A stretch of DNA of 64,000 nt, taken from Streptomyces sp. NBC_01262 (GTDB lineage Bacteria > Actinomycetota > Actinomycetes > Streptomycetales > Streptomycetaceae). The DNA lies in assembly GCF_036226365.1 (NCBI RefSeq), contig NZ_CP108462.1, positions 6,604,501 to 6,668,500 on the forward strand. The letters run 5' to 3'. A program made the translations under genes and the position numbers. This document shows positions 53,898 to 63,252 of the stretch, piece by piece (position 1 is the first letter of the stretch; every line of letters begins with the position of its first letter). The notes beneath the pieces were generated by a model. It had not been told where the DNA came from. It saw only the letters and a list, made by a program, of their open reading frames with translations, and ran no database searches.

Positions 53898-54257
53898 GTG
53901 GCGGGAGAAGCGCAGGCCGACTGCCTGTTCTGCAAGATCGTGGAGGGAAGCATCCCCGCGACGGTGGTGCGCGAGACCGAGACGACGGTCGCGTTCCGCG
54001 ACATAAACCCGCAGGCGCCGACGCACGTCCTGGTCATTCCGAAGGCGCACTACCCCGACGCGGCCGGCCTGGCCGCCGCCGAGCCGTCGCTGATGGCGGA
54101 CGTGCTGCGCGAGGCGGGCGAGGTCGCGGCGCAGGACAAGGTGGACGCGACCGGCTACCGGGTGGTCTTCAACACGGGCGTCGGCGCCGGGCAGACCGTC
54201 TTCCACGCGCATGCGCACGTCCTGGGCGGGCGCGGCTTCGAATGGCCCCCGGGATAG
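53898..54257 (+). CDS. HIT family nucleotide hydrolase
   Basis: 119 residues from the GTG at 53898, after GGAGGCGGA. CLFCKIVEGSIPATVVRE, FRDINPQAPTHVLVIPKAHYPDA and the histidine triad HAHAHVL (103-109) define a HINT/HIT protein, an AMP-lysine or nucleotide hydrolase. The two cysteines near the start (CLFC) with later His could bind zinc as in many bacterial HIT proteins. RNase Z starts 7 nt after the stop. Confidence 0.93.
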   Translation: MAGEAQADCLFCKIVEGSIPATVVRETETTVAFRDINPQAPTHVLVIPKAHYPDAAGLAAAEPSLMADVLREAGEVAAQDKVDATGYRVVFNTGVGAGQTVFHAHAHVLGGRGFEWPPG

Positions 54258-54263
54258 CCACGG

Positions 54264-55172
54264 ATGTCCGCACGTGAACTGGTCGTCCTCGGCACCGCCA
54301 GCCAGGTCCCGACCCGGCACCGAAACCACAACGGCTACTTCCTGCGCTGGGACGGCGAGGGCATCCTCTTCGACCCCGGAGAGGGCACCCAGCGCCAGAT
54401 GCTGCGCGCCGGGGTGGCCGCGCACGACCTGACCCGGCTGTGCGTCACGCACTTCCACGGCGACCACAGCCTCGGCCTGGCCGGCGTGATCCAGCGGATC
54501 AACCTCGACCGGGTCCCGCACCCGGTCGCCGCCCACTACCCGGCCTCCGGCCAGCGCTTCTTCGACCGGCTGCGCTACGCGACCGCGTACCGGGAGACCG
54601 TCAAGCTCAGCCAGGTGCCGGTGAGCGGCGAGGGCGGCGTCCTCGCCGACACGCCCGCCTTCCGGCTGGAGGCGCGCAGGCTGTCGCACCCGGTGGAGTC
54701 GTACGGCTACCGGCTCACCGAGCCGGACGGCACGCGCATGCTGCCGGAGCGGCTGAAGGCGCACGGCATCAGCGGTCCGGACGTCGGCCGCCTCCAGCGC
54801 GAGGGCGCGGTGAACGGTGTCACCCTCGACCAGGTCAGCGAGCCGCGCCCCGGGCAGCGCTTCGCGTTCGTCATGGACACCCGGCTGTGCGACGGGGTGC
54901 ACGAGCTCGCCCAGGGCGCCGACATGCTCGTCATCGAGTCGACCTTCCTGGACGAGGACGCGCAACTGGCCGCTGACCACGGCCACCTGACGGCGGGCCA
55001 GGCCGCGAAGGCGGCCGCCGAGGCAGGCGTACGGCACCTGGTGCTCACCCACTTCTCGCAGCGCTACACCGACCCGCAGGCCTTTGAGCGGCATGCGCGC
55101 GACGCGGGTTTCGAGGGCGGGCTCACCATCGCGCAGGACCTCGACCGGGTGCCCGTGCCGAAGCGGCGGTAA
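54264..55172 (+). CDS. rnz: Ribonuclease Z
   Basis: 302 residues, MBL-fold endoribonuclease that trims tRNA 3' ends before CCA addition (the two tRNA-Ala genes here lack encoded CCA). [24 protein letters not shown] (about 5-28), GEGTQRQM, motif II THFHGDH (62-68) and the later [34 protein letters not shown] and LTHFSQRY fit the short bacterial form. It is cytoplasmic and likely cotranscribed with the HIT gene. Confidence 0.93.
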   Translation: MSARELVVLGTASQVPTRHRNHNGYFLRWDGEGILFDPGEGTQRQMLRAGVAAHDLTRLCVTHFHGDHSLGLAGVIQRINLDRVPHPVAAHYPASGQRFFDRLRYATAYRETVKLSQVPVSGEGGVLADTPAFRLEARRLSHPVESYGYRLTEPDGTRMLPERLKAHGISGPDVGRLQREGAVNGVTLDQVSEPRPGQRFAFVMDTRLCDGVHELAQGADMLVIESTFLDEDAQLAADHGHLTAGQAAKAAAEAGVRHLVLTHFSQRYTDPQAFERHARDAGFEGGLTIAQDLDRVPVPKRR

Positions 55173-55185
55173 TCGCTCTGACCTG

Positions 55186-55191
55186 TACGGT
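55186..55191 (+). promoter_or_regulatory. Putative -10 element for leaderless deaminase transcript
   Basis: TACGGT ends 8 nt before ATG 55200. This favours 55200 over the upstream TTG start. Confidence 0.4.
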
Positions 55192-55199
55192 TGGCCGTT

Positions 55200-56189
55200 A
55201 TGTCGAACCGGATTCCCAAGGCCGAGCTGCACCTGCACATCGAGGGCACCCTCGAACCCGAGCTGGCCCTCGCCCTCGCCGCGCGCAACGGCGTCGAGCT
55301 GCCGTACGCGACCGCCGAGGAGCTGCGCGAGGCCTACTCCTTCTCCGACCTGCAGTCCTTCCTGGACCTGTACTACGCCCTGATGGCCGTCCTGCGCACC
55401 GAGGAGGACTTCGCCCTCCTCGCGGACGCCTACCTGGCCCGCGCCGCCAAACAGGGCGTACGGCACGCCGAGATCTTCTTCGACCCGCAGGCGCACACCG
55501 CGCGCGGCGTGCCGATCGGCACCGTCATCGAGGGCCTGGCCCGGGCCCTGGACCGCAGTGAGGACCTGCACGGCATCAGCACCCGGCTCATCATGTGCTT
55601 CCTGCGCGACGAGTCCGCCGACTCCGCCATGGAGACCTTCGAGGCCGCCCGCCCCTGGTTCGGCCGCATCGCGGCCGTCGGCCTGGACTCCGCCGAGGTC
55701 GGCAACCCGCCGTCGAAGTTCCGGGAGGTCTACGCCGCCGCCGCCGAGGCCGGCCTGCGGCGCGTCGCGCACGCGGGGGAGGAGGGCCCGCCGGCGTACA
55801 TCCTTGAGGCGCTGGACATCCTCGGCGTCGAGCGCGTCGACCACGGCATCCGCTGCATGGAGGACCCGGCCCTGGTCGAACGGCTGGTCCGCGACCAGGT
55901 CCCGCTGACGGTGTGCCCGCTGTCCAACGTCCGCCTGCGCTGCGTCGACACGATGGCCGACCACCCGCTCCCCGCGATGCTGGAGGCCGGGCTCCTGGTC
56001 ACCGTCAACTCCGACGACCCGGCCTACTTCGGCGGCTACGCGGGCGACAACTTCGACGCCGTACGCGACGCCCTACCACTGGACGACGACGCCCTGCGCA
56101 CCCTCGCCCGCAATTCCTTCCGGGCCGCCTTCCTCGACGCGCCTGCGCGTGACGCGTTTCTCGCCGAGGTGGACGCGTACGAGGCGTAG
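55200..56189 (+). CDS. Adenosine/adenine deaminase family protein
   Basis: 329 residues from ATG 55200 (MSNRIPKAELHLHIEG). The purine deaminase fold is shown by HLHIEG (H11, H13) metal ligands, HAGEEGPPAYI (His/Glu), a later His in ERVDHGIRCM and NSDDPAYFGGYAGDNFDAV. It hydrolyses the 6-amino group of an adenine base or nucleoside. The NSDDPAYFGGY form is the one found in adenine deaminases (adenosine deaminases usually have a different SDDP context), so adenine deaminase is a real alternative to the usual adenosine deaminase label. A terminator hairpin follows. Confidence 0.88.
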   Translation: MSNRIPKAELHLHIEGTLEPELALALAARNGVELPYATAEELREAYSFSDLQSFLDLYYALMAVLRTEEDFALLADAYLARAAKQGVRHAEIFFDPQAHTARGVPIGTVIEGLARALDRSEDLHGISTRLIMCFLRDESADSAMETFEAARPWFGRIAAVGLDSAEVGNPPSKFREVYAAAAEAGLRRVAHAGEEGPPAYILEALDILGVERVDHGIRCMEDPALVERLVRDQVPLTVCPLSNVRLRCVDTMADHPLPAMLEAGLLVTVNSDDPAYFGGYAGDNFDAVRDALPLDDDALRTLARNSFRAAFLDAPARDAFLAEVDAYEA

Positions 56190-56226
56190 GGCCTGAGCCT
56201 GGGCCTGTCCGGTCCTGGACGCACGG

Positions 56227-56256
56227 CGGGCGGGCCCGGTGAACCGGGCCCGCCCG
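56227..56256. terminator. Bidirectional terminator between deaminase and phosphatase
   Basis: CGGGCGGGCCCGG / CCGGGCCCGCCCG, about 13 bp with a TGAA loop, lying between the convergent deaminase (stop 56189) and HAD phosphatase (stop 56291). Confidence 0.78.
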
Positions 56257-56290
56257 TCAAGCCCCCCTCACTGCCCCCCTCGGGCAGCCC

Positions 56291-57082
56291 TTACGCGACG
56301 AAGTACGTCGGGTTCGGGATCTTGTACGTCTTGTCGGCGTAGCCGCCGTCCAGGTCGGACTGCTGGTCACCGAAGCTGCCGATGATGTTGTAGCCCTCGG
56401 ACTCGATGTACTTCCGGGTGCCTTCCTTGTACTGGACCGTGGTGCAGGTCCAGGCCGCCGCCGTCGCGCAGTCGCTCAGGTAGGACGGCGGGGTGACCTT
56501 GTCCTTGAGGAAGACATGGTCGGTGTCGAGCGCCGTCTTGTAGCCCACCGTGTCGAGGTTCGCGGTGGTGTAGGACCGCAGCGACGCGTCCAGGCCGGAC
56601 AGGAAGAAGACCTCGACGCCCTTGCTCTTGGCGTACGCGACCAGCTCCGGCATGCCGAAGACGGCCTGGCGGGTGGTGGTCTTGATGTAGTTGCTCCACC
56701 CGCTGCTGCTGTACGTGAAGTTGGTGGCCTTCTCGAAGTCGTAGCTCAGCAAAGAGGTGTCGTCGATGTCCAGCACGATGGCGGGCTTCTCGCCCGTCTT
56801 CGCGGCCTTCTGGACGGCCTTCTTGATGTCCTTCTTCGCGTCCGACTCGATGTGCGCCACGTCGGCGGCGTACAGGCTGTCGGCCGAGGCGGACCAGACG
56901 CCGGCGCTGTTCTTCGTGCCGCCGTAGTAGGTGTCGATCTGCGAGACGAGCGTCGCGATGTTCTCGGGCTCGTGCGTCTTCGTACCCGAGGTGTGGGCAC
57001 TCGCGGCGCCGGTGCCGTACAGGGCGGCACCGGCGACGGCACAGGCTGCGGCGATGCTCGCGAGTCTTATGGACTTCCGCAT
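56291..57082 (-). CDS. Secreted HAD-family acid phosphatase (class B-like)
   Basis: 263 residues from the ATG at 57080-57082 (MRKSIRLASIAAACAVAGAALYGTGAASA signal). HAD motif I is VLDIDDTSLLSYD with DxDxT; motif II is probably FFLSGLDASL and the later acidic DQQSDLDGGYADKTYK is a motif IV-like site. Class III/B acid phosphatases are secreted phosphomonoesterases for phosphate scavenging. The in-frame extension to 57226 lacks sense. No clear PHO box was found upstream. Confidence 0.88.
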   Translation of the reverse strand: MRKSIRLASIAAACAVAGAALYGTGAASAHTSGTKTHEPENIATLVSQIDTYYGGTKNSAGVWSASADSLYAADVAHIESDAKKDIKKAVQKAAKTGEKPAIVLDIDDTSLLSYDFEKATNFTYSSSGWSNYIKTTTRQAVFGMPELVAYAKSKGVEVFFLSGLDASLRSYTTANLDTVGYKTALDTDHVFLKDKVTPPSYLSDCATAAAWTCTTVQYKEGTRKYIESEGYNIIGSFGDQQSDLDGGYADKTYKIPNPTYFVA

Positions 57083-57245
57083 GGGGATGTGTCTCCGGAT
57101 CTGGCCCTTTCCGGGCCGTGGGGTCTGGAGTTGAGTGTGTGAGCCGGTGCGCGCGAAGTGCGTCTCGCACCAGGTGGGAGCTTGTCTACGCGCATCACAC
57201 ATCCCGCGACAAGCATTTTTGCTCATCCGTTATGTGAACGCGTGG

Positions 57246-58592
57246 TTACGCGGGCTCCGTGCGATCCAGCACGCGCGCGGCGGCGGCCACCGAATCGATC
57301 AGCGGATGCATCGCCAGAGCCCGCAAAGCCGCAGCCCGGGAGCCTGTGGCGGCCGCTTCGATCGCCGCCCGCTCCACCGCTTTCAACGACAGCATCAGCC
57401 CGGCCTGGTGCTCGTCCGGCGGCGCCACGCGCAGCGGCCTCGCGCCGAAGGAGCCCACCGCGCAGGGCACTTCGACGACCGCGTCGGCGTCCAGAAAGGG
57501 GACGGCGGAGCCGTTCCCGGAGCCGTTCCCGGAACCGTTGCGGACGTTCAGGATCAGTGTCGTCCGCTCGTCCCGCGCGATCGCCCGCATCAGCGCCAGC
57601 GCGACCCGGTCGTAGCCGCCACCGTCCAGGTCGTGCGCATCGCGCTCCCAGCCCCCGGTGGCAGCCCGGTTCTCCGCCATGTAGGTCTCCTCGCGCTCCC
57701 TGCGCGTGCTGTCCCACAGCCGGTACGCGTCCTGCGGGCGGTCCTGCGCCACCGCTGCCGCCGCAGCGAAGAAGGCACCCTGCTGGCGGTCCAGGAACTC
57801 CCCGCGCGTCGCCTCCGACTCCCGTACGGCCGCCTGCGCCTCCCGCGCGAAGTAGTAGTAGTGCAGGTACTCGTTGGGCAGCGAACCCAGCGCCCGCAGC
57901 CACCGCGCCCCGAACAGTCGGCCCTCCTCGAAGGAGCCGAGGGCCTCGGAGTCCGTCAGCAGCCCCGGCAGCAGGTCGCGGCCCTGGCCGTCCGTCAGGC
58001 GGCGCAGCCAGCCCAGGTGGTTGAGCCCCACGTAGTCGTACGTCACGGCATCCGGATCGGCGCCGGCGGCCCGCGCGGCGCGGCGTACCAGGCCGACCGG
58101 CGAGTCGCAGATGCCGATGACGCGGTCGCCGAGGACGCGTGACATCGCCTCGGTGACCATGCCCGCCGGATTGGTGAAGTTGATGACCCAGGCGCCGGGC
58201 GCCACCGCCGCGACCCGCTCCGCGATCTCCGTCGCGACGGGCAGCGTGCGCAGGCCGTACAGCACCCCTCCCGCGCCCACCGTCTCCTGCCCCAGCAGGC
58301 CCTCCGCCAGCGGCAGCCGCTCGTCCCGCACCCGCCCGGCCGTCCCGCCCACCCGGATCGCGGAGAAGACGAAATCCGCGCCGCGCAGGGCGTCGTCGAG
58401 GTCCCGCGCGATCCGCACGCGCGGCGCCATGGGGTGACCCTGAGCCTGGTGGGCGAGGACGGCGGCGACGGCCCGGACCCGCAGCGGGTCGGTGTCGTAC
58501 AGCACCAGTTCGGTGACGGCGTCGTCGGTGAGCAGCGCGCGGTGCACGAGCGGCACGCGGAAGCCGCCGCCACCCAGAATCGTGAGCCTCAT
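57246..58592 (-). CDS. GH4 family 6-phospho-beta-glucosidase
   Basis: 448 residues from the ATG at 58590-58592 with AGGAGAA upstream; an ATG at 58601 is too close to that site. NAD-binding GGGGFRVPLVHRALL and the GH4 catalytic pieces ICDSPVGLVRR and GLNHLGW (metal-binding Cys and His) are visible, with INFTNPAGMVTEAM. Enzymes of this family hydrolyse phosphoglycosides via NAD+/Mn2+ redox chemistry. Near the C-terminal third is an unusual NGSGNGSGNGSA run from 12-bp DNA repeats. It is divergent from a PfkB-type sugar kinase, forming a sugar-use unit. Confidence 0.89.
   Translation of the reverse strand: MRLTILGGGGFRVPLVHRALLTDDAVTELVLYDTDPLRVRAVAAVLAHQAQGHPMAPRVRIARDLDDALRGADFVFSAIRVGGTAGRVRDERLPLAEGLLGQETVGAGGVLYGLRTLPVATEIAERVAAVAPGAWVINFTNPAGMVTEAMSRVLGDRVIGICDSPVGLVRRAARAAGADPDAVTYDYVGLNHLGWLRRLTDGQGRDLLPGLLTDSEALGSFEEGRLFGARWLRALGSLPNEYLHYYYFAREAQAAVRESEATRGEFLDRQQGAFFAAAAAVAQDRPQDAYRLWDSTRREREETYMAENRAATGGWERDAHDLDGGGYDRVALALMRAIARDERTTLILNVRNGSGNGSGNGSAVPFLDADAVVEVPCAVGSFGARPLRVAPPDEHQAGLMLSLKAVERAAIEAAATGSRAAALRALAMHPLIDSVAAAARVLDRTEPA
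57508..57543 (-). repeat. 12-bp tandem repeat in the GH4 gene
   Basis: Three units of GAGCCGTTCCCG-type sequence (57508, 57520, 57532; the last partly diverged), encoding the Asn-Gly-Ser-Gly run. It is a coding minisatellite that could vary in unit number in frame. Confidence 0.65.
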
Positions 58593-58647
58593 TTGCCCCA
58601 TTCTCCTGGCACAGTGGGCGGTAACCGATGAGGAAAGGACTCATGGG

Positions 58648-59790
58648 GTGGACGTGCACGACAACCCGGTCCTCGACAGCCAGGCCCTCGACGATCCGGC
58701 TCCCGACAATCCGGTCCTCGACCCGCTCGCGGCGATCCGCGCACCCGGCGACCCGGGGACCGATGTCTATCTGACCGGGACGGTCTTCCTGGACATCATC
58801 TTCACCGGCCTCGACAGCGCCCCCGTGCGCGGCACCGAGTCCTGGGCGCGGGGCATGGGCTCCAGCCCCGGCGGTATCGCCAACATGGCCACCGCGCTGG
58901 CCCGCCTCGGCCTGCACACCTCGCTCGCGGCGGCCTTCGGCGACGACATGTACGGCGACTACTGCTGGGACAGCCTCTCCGACGGCGAGGGCATCGACCT
59001 CGCCCTCTCCCGCAAGATCCCCGGCTGGCACTCCCCGGTCACCGTCTCCATGGCCTACGAGGGCGAACGCACCATGATCAGCCACGGCCACGAGGCTCCG
59101 CCCCCCGAGGAACCCGCCCCCCAGTGCCCGCCCCCGGCACGCGCATGCGTCGCCTCCCTCACCCCCGGCGGCCCCGGCCAGCCCTGGATCGGCAACGCCG
59201 CCCGGCACGGCAGCCGCGTCTTTGCAGACGTCGGCTGGGACGACTCCGGCCGCTGGGACCCCGCCGACCTCGCCGACCTCGCCCACTGCGAGGCGTTCCT
59301 CCCCAACGCGGCCGAGGCCATGAACTACACCCGCACCTCCTGCCCCCGCGCCGCCGCCCGCCGCCTCGCCGAACTCGTCCCCCTCGCCGTCGTCACCCTC
59401 GGCCCCGAGGGCGCCTACGCCGTCGACTCGGCGAGCGGCGAGACGGCGCAGGTCCCGGCGCTGTCCGTGGACGCCCTCGACCCCACCGGCGCCGGCGACG
59501 TCTTCGTAGCCGGCTTCCTCACCGGCACCCTCGCCGACTGGCCCCTCACCGACCGGCTGGCCTTCGCCAGCCTCACCGCCGCCCTGTCCGTCCAGGAGTT
59601 CGGCGGCTCGCTGTCCGCCCCCGGCTGGATCGAGATCGCCGCCTGGTGGCAGCACGCCAAGTCCTACGACGACCAGGACCGCGCCGCCCTGCGGCGCTAC
59701 GCCTTCCTCGACGACCTGCTCCCGGCCGGCACCCGCCGCTGGCCGCTGCGGCGCGCGGTGCCGACGATCGGCTTCCGGCAGTCCGGCTGA
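58648..59790 (+). CDS. PfkB family carbohydrate kinase
   Basis: 380 residues from the GTG at 58648, preceded by AGGAAAGGA; it is 55 nt from the divergent GH4 gene. The N-terminus (to ~45) has an Asp/Pro-rich stretch (DNPVLDSQALDDPAPDNPVLDPLAA). PfkB signature: ESWARGMGSSPGGIANMATALARLG and the C-terminal DPTGAGDVFVAGFLTGTL with catalytic D284. The family phosphorylates sugars such as ribose, fructose or similar; the specific sugar is unknown. Sharing a promoter region with a 6-phosphoglucosidase points to joint regulation by a sugar. Confidence 0.9.
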   Translation: MDVHDNPVLDSQALDDPAPDNPVLDPLAAIRAPGDPGTDVYLTGTVFLDIIFTGLDSAPVRGTESWARGMGSSPGGIANMATALARLGLHTSLAAAFGDDMYGDYCWDSLSDGEGIDLALSRKIPGWHSPVTVSMAYEGERTMISHGHEAPPPEEPAPQCPPPARACVASLTPGGPGQPWIGNAARHGSRVFADVGWDDSGRWDPADLADLAHCEAFLPNAAEAMNYTRTSCPRAAARRLAELVPLAVVTLGPEGAYAVDSASGETAQVPALSVDALDPTGAGDVFVAGFLTGTLADWPLTDRLAFASLTAALSVQEFGGSLSAPGWIEIAAWWQHAKSYDDQDRAALRRYAFLDDLLPAGTRRWPLRRAVPTIGFRQSG

Positions 59791-59937
59791 CCGTCAGGGC
59801 CTGTCGCCCCCAGGGCCTGTCGCCCCAGGTCGTAAAACCCCTCGGGACTGTCGTACCACCGTCGTACCCTTGGTACCCAAGGCCTCACGGGCGATTCGAT
59901 CAGCAGAAGGCGGGATGAGCAGGCCTAGAGCCGGCCC

Positions 59938-60960
59938 ATGACTCAGACACCCACAGCAGCGCAGGCGCGCGCTCACTTCGTCGTACCGGCAAGCCACCCG
60001 ATGGTGACCGTCCTGGGGTCTGGGGACACCCTCCTGCGCGTCATCGAGAGTGCCTTCCCGGCCGTCGACATCCATGTGCGCGGCAACGAGATCAGCGCGA
60101 CCGGCGACCGGGCGGACGTCGCCCTGGTCCAGAGGCTTTTCGACGAGATGATGCTGGTGCTCCGTACCGGCCAGCCGATGACGGAGGACGCAGTGGAACG
60201 CTCGATCGCCATGCTCCGGCAGAGCGAGAACGGCGGGGCGCCCGGCGAGGAGACCCCGTCGGAGGTGCTCACCCAGAACATCCTGAGCAACCGGGGCCGC
60301 ACCATCCGCCCCAAGACGCTCAACCAGAAGCGCTACGTCGACGCCATCGACAAGCACACCATCGTCTTCGGCATCGGCCCCGCCGGCACCGGCAAGACCT
60401 ACCTCGCCATGGCCAAGGCCGTCCAGGCCCTGCAGTCCAAGCAGGTCAACCGGATCATCCTGACCCGCCCCGCCGTCGAGGCCGGCGAACGCCTCGGCTT
60501 CCTGCCCGGCACCCTCTACGAGAAGATCGACCCGTACCTGCGCCCGCTCTACGACGCGCTGCACGACATGATCGACCCCGACTCCATCCCCCGCCTGATG
60601 GCCGCCGGGACGATCGAGGTCGCCCCGCTGGCGTACATGCGCGGCCGCACCCTGAACGACGCGTTCATCATCCTCGACGAGGCGCAGAACACCAGCGCCG
60701 AGCAGATGAAGATGTTCCTGACCCGGCTCGGCTTCGACTCCAAGATCGTCATCACCGGTGACATCACCCAGATCGACCTCCCCGGCGGCGGCTCGAAGAG
60801 CGGTCTGCGCCAGGTCCAGCACATCCTGGACGGCGTCGAGGACGTGCACTTCTCGCGCCTGACGAGCTCGGACGTCGTACGCCATAAGCTGGTCGGGCGC
60901 ATCGTGGACGCCTACGAGCGCTACGACGACCAAAACGGCAACGCCGACCAGCGAAAGTAG
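59938..60960 (+). CDS. phoH: PhoH-like ATPase
   Basis: 340 residues. Walker A GPAGTGKT at 147-154 ([17 protein letters not shown]), Walker [22 protein letters not shown] and [13 protein letters not shown] are PhoH marks. The N-terminus before the P-loop (about 1-120) is the small domain seen in the actinobacterial PhoH group. PhoH proteins are RNA/ATP-binding proteins; with ybeY next to it, a role in rRNA processing fits, as in the conserved phoH-ybeY-CBS-era order. Confidence 0.94.
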   Translation: MTQTPTAAQARAHFVVPASHPMVTVLGSGDTLLRVIESAFPAVDIHVRGNEISATGDRADVALVQRLFDEMMLVLRTGQPMTEDAVERSIAMLRQSENGGAPGEETPSEVLTQNILSNRGRTIRPKTLNQKRYVDAIDKHTIVFGIGPAGTGKTYLAMAKAVQALQSKQVNRIILTRPAVEAGERLGFLPGTLYEKIDPYLRPLYDALHDMIDPDSIPRLMAAGTIEVAPLAYMRGRTLNDAFIILDEAQNTSAEQMKMFLTRLGFDSKIVITGDITQIDLPGGGSKSGLRQVQHILDGVEDVHFSRLTSSDVVRHKLVGRIVDAYERYDDQNGNADQRK

Positions 60961-60974
60961 CCAGCGAAACAACC

Positions 60975-61472
60975 ATGTCGATCGACGTCAACAACGAGTC
61001 CGGCTGGGAGCTCGACGAGCAGGCGGTGCTCGACATCGCGCGCTACGCCATCCAGCACATGCGCATCCACCCGCTCTCCGAGCTCTCCATCATCGCCGTC
61101 GACGCCGACGCCATGGAGCAGCTCCACATCCAGTGGATGGACGAGCCCGGCCCCACCGACGTCATGTCCTTCCCGATGGACGAACTCCGTCCCGGGAAGG
61201 ACGACGAGGAGCCCCCGCAGGGCCTCCTCGGCGACATCGTGCTCTGCCCGGAGGTGGCGAAGAAGCAGGGCGACGCAGCCGCCACCAAGCACACCATGGA
61301 CGAGGAGCTCCAACTCCTCACCGTCCACGGCGTCCTGCACCTCCTCGGCTACGACCACGAGGAGCAGGACGAGAAGACCGAGATGTTCGGCCTCCAGAAG
61401 GCCATCCTCGACGGCTGGCGCGCCGAGCACGGCCTCACCGGCCCGTCCCCGGCCCCGACGACCAGTCACTGA
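60975..61472 (+). CDS. ybeY: Endoribonuclease YbeY
   Basis: 165 residues, start 15 nt after phoH. The metal motif is [11 protein letters not shown] (H118, H122, H128). [16 protein letters not shown] (a conserved preceding region) supports it. YbeY is a single-strand-specific RNase for 16S rRNA 3' end maturation and quality control, cytoplasmic. The CBS/CorC gene starts 5 nt after the stop. Confidence 0.96.
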   Translation: MSIDVNNESGWELDEQAVLDIARYAIQHMRIHPLSELSIIAVDADAMEQLHIQWMDEPGPTDVMSFPMDELRPGKDDEEPPQGLLGDIVLCPEVAKKQGDAAATKHTMDEELQLLTVHGVLHLLGYDHEEQDEKTEMFGLQKAILDGWRAEHGLTGPSPAPTTSH

Positions 61473-61477
61473 CCCTG

Positions 61478-62794
61478 ATGATCGTCTACGCCGTACTGCT
61501 GGTCGTCATCGCGTGGCTCGCCGCCTGCGCCGAAGCTGCCCTCGCCCGTGTCTCGCACCCCCGCGCCGAGAACGCCGTCCGCGGCGGCCGGCGCGGCGGT
61601 GACAAACTGCTCGCCGTCACCGCCGACCCGACCCGCTACCTCAACGTCGCGCTGCTGGTCCGCGTCACCTGCGAGATGGCCGCCGCCGTCCTCGTCACCG
61701 TCGTCTGCGTCCGCCACTTCGACCACACCTGGCAGGCCCTCGCCGTCGCCATCGGCGTCATGGTCCTCGTCTCCTACGTCGCCATCGGCGTCTCCCCCCG
61801 CACCATCGGCCGCCAGCACCCGCTGAACACGGCGACGGCCGCCGCGTACGTCCTCCTCCCGCTCGCCCGCATCATGGGGCCCATCCCCAAGCTGCTGATC
61901 CTCCTCGGCAACGCGGTCACCCCCGGCAAGGGCTTCCGCCAGGGCCCGTTCGCCAGCGAAGCGGAACTGCGCGCCCTGGTCGACCTCGCCGAGTCCGAGT
62001 CCCTCATCGAGGACGACGAACGCCGCATGGTGCACTCCGTCTTCGAGCTCGGCGAGACCCTCGTACGCGAAGTCATGGTCCCGCGCACCGAACTCGTCTC
62101 CATCGAGCGCTACAAGACCATCCGTCAGGCCATGACACTCGCCCTGCGGTCCGGCTTCTCGCGCATCCCGGTGACGGGCGAGTCCGACGACGATGTCGTC
62201 GGCATCGTCTACCTGAAGGACCTCGCCCGCCGCGTCCACATCAACCGCGAGTCCGAGACCGACCCGGTGTCCACGGTGATGCGGCCCGCCGCCTTCGTCC
62301 CCGACACCAAGAACGCGGGCGACCTGCTCCGCGAGATGCAGCAACAGCGCAACCACGTCGCCGTCGTCGTCGACGAGTACGGCGGCACGGCCGGCATCGT
62401 CACCATCGAGGACATCCTCGAAGAGATCGTCGGCGAGATCACCGACGAGTACGACACCGAGCTCCCGCCCGTCGAAGACCTCGGCGACGGCTCCTACCGC
62501 GTCACCTCCCGCCTCGACCTCGGCGACCTCGGCGAGCTCTACGGCATCGACCTCGACGACGAGGACGTCGAGACCGTCGGCGGCCTCCTCGCCAAAACCC
62601 TCGGCCGCGTCCCCATCCCCGGCGCCTCCGCCGTCTTCCCCCTCCCCGAGGACTCCTCCTACCCCGACCGGCCCCTCGGCCTCCGCCTCACCGCCGAGAC
62701 CGTCGCGGGACGGCGCAACCGCATTGGCGCGGTGCTGGTCGAGCCGGTCCGGTCGGCCGAACTCAGCCCGTCCGGCGGCGGTCCGGCCGTCTGA
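61478..62794 (+). CDS. CNNM/CorC-HlyC family membrane protein with CBS domains
   Basis: 438 residues from ATG 61478 ([25 protein letters not shown]). Four or so membrane helices (DUF21) occupy about 1-150, then a CBS pair ([38 protein letters not shown] ... [18 protein letters not shown]...[13 protein letters not shown]) and a C-terminal CorC_HlyC domain ([49 protein letters not shown]). The family is linked to magnesium/cobalt efflux; transport has not been shown for this group. Standard actinobacterial position before era. Confidence 0.93.
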   Translation: MIVYAVLLVVIAWLAACAEAALARVSHPRAENAVRGGRRGGDKLLAVTADPTRYLNVALLVRVTCEMAAAVLVTVVCVRHFDHTWQALAVAIGVMVLVSYVAIGVSPRTIGRQHPLNTATAAAYVLLPLARIMGPIPKLLILLGNAVTPGKGFRQGPFASEAELRALVDLAESESLIEDDERRMVHSVFELGETLVREVMVPRTELVSIERYKTIRQAMTLALRSGFSRIPVTGESDDDVVGIVYLKDLARRVHINRESETDPVSTVMRPAAFVPDTKNAGDLLREMQQQRNHVAVVVDEYGGTAGIVTIEDILEEIVGEITDEYDTELPPVEDLGDGSYRVTSRLDLGDLGELYGIDLDDEDVETVGGLLAKTLGRVPIPGASAVFPLPEDSSYPDRPLGLRLTAETVAGRRNRIGAVLVEPVRSAELSPSGGGPAV

Positions 62795-62812
62795 CAAGGT
62801 GCCGCCTGCGGA

Positions 62813-62818
62813 TACGCT
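62813..62818 (+). promoter_or_regulatory. Putative -10 element for leaderless transcript
   Basis: TACGCT ends 6 nt before ATG 62825. No ribosome site. Confidence 0.42.
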
Positions 62819-62824
62819 GACCGC

Positions 62825-63187
62825 ATGAGCGACGACCTGCCCGCCGAGGCCCTGTCCGCCGAGGACCGCAAGATCATCACCCTGGCCCGCTCGGCCCGTG
62901 CCCGCAACGGCGTGCCCGAGGGGGCGGCCGTACGTGACGAGACCGGGCGTACGTACGTGGCCGGGACGGTGGCCCTGGAATCGCTGAAGCTCAGCGCGCT
63001 GCAGACGGCCGTCGCCATGGCTGTCGCCAGCGGCGCGAAGTCGCTGGAGGCGGCGGCGGTCGTCACGGCGTCGGACGTGGTCTCGATCGCGGACCGCGCG
63101 GCGGTGCGGGACCTGGGCGGGGCGGAGACGCCGGTGCTGCTCGCGGGGCCGGACGGGACGCTGCGCGGCACGATCGCGGCCGGCTGA
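62825..63187 (+). CDS. Cytidine deaminase-fold protein lacking zinc ligands
   Basis: 120 residues. It follows the deaminase pattern (AEDRKIITLARSARARNGVPEGAAVRDETGRTYVAGTVALESLKLSALQTAVAMAVASGAKSLEAAAVVTASDVVSIADRAAVRDLGGAETPVLLAGPDG). Where active enzymes have C/H-A-E and PCxxC, it has SAL and no cysteine at all, so a zinc-dependent deaminase is impossible. Similar small proteins sit before era in many actinobacteria and are often annotated as cytidine deaminase. It is likely a binding or structural protein, coupled with the CBS gene upstream and era downstream. Confidence 0.82.
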   Translation: MSDDLPAEALSAEDRKIITLARSARARNGVPEGAAVRDETGRTYVAGTVALESLKLSALQTAVAMAVASGAKSLEAAAVVTASDVVSIADRAAVRDLGGAETPVLLAGPDGTLRGTIAAG

Positions 63188-63252
63188 ACGTCAGGAGTGC
63201 CGGACCTCGCGCACGGTCGGCCGCGCCGGGCGGATCAGGGACAATGGACGCC

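Noticed and set aside
57083-57245. PHO box upstream of the secreted acid phosphatase
   Set aside because: Only one weak GTTCA-like match, without the second 11-bp direct repeat.
57223-59655. 810-residue minus-strand frame across the GH4 and PfkB genes
   Set aside because: It fuses out-of-frame sequence of two genes in opposite orientation; no start, ribosome site or domain support.
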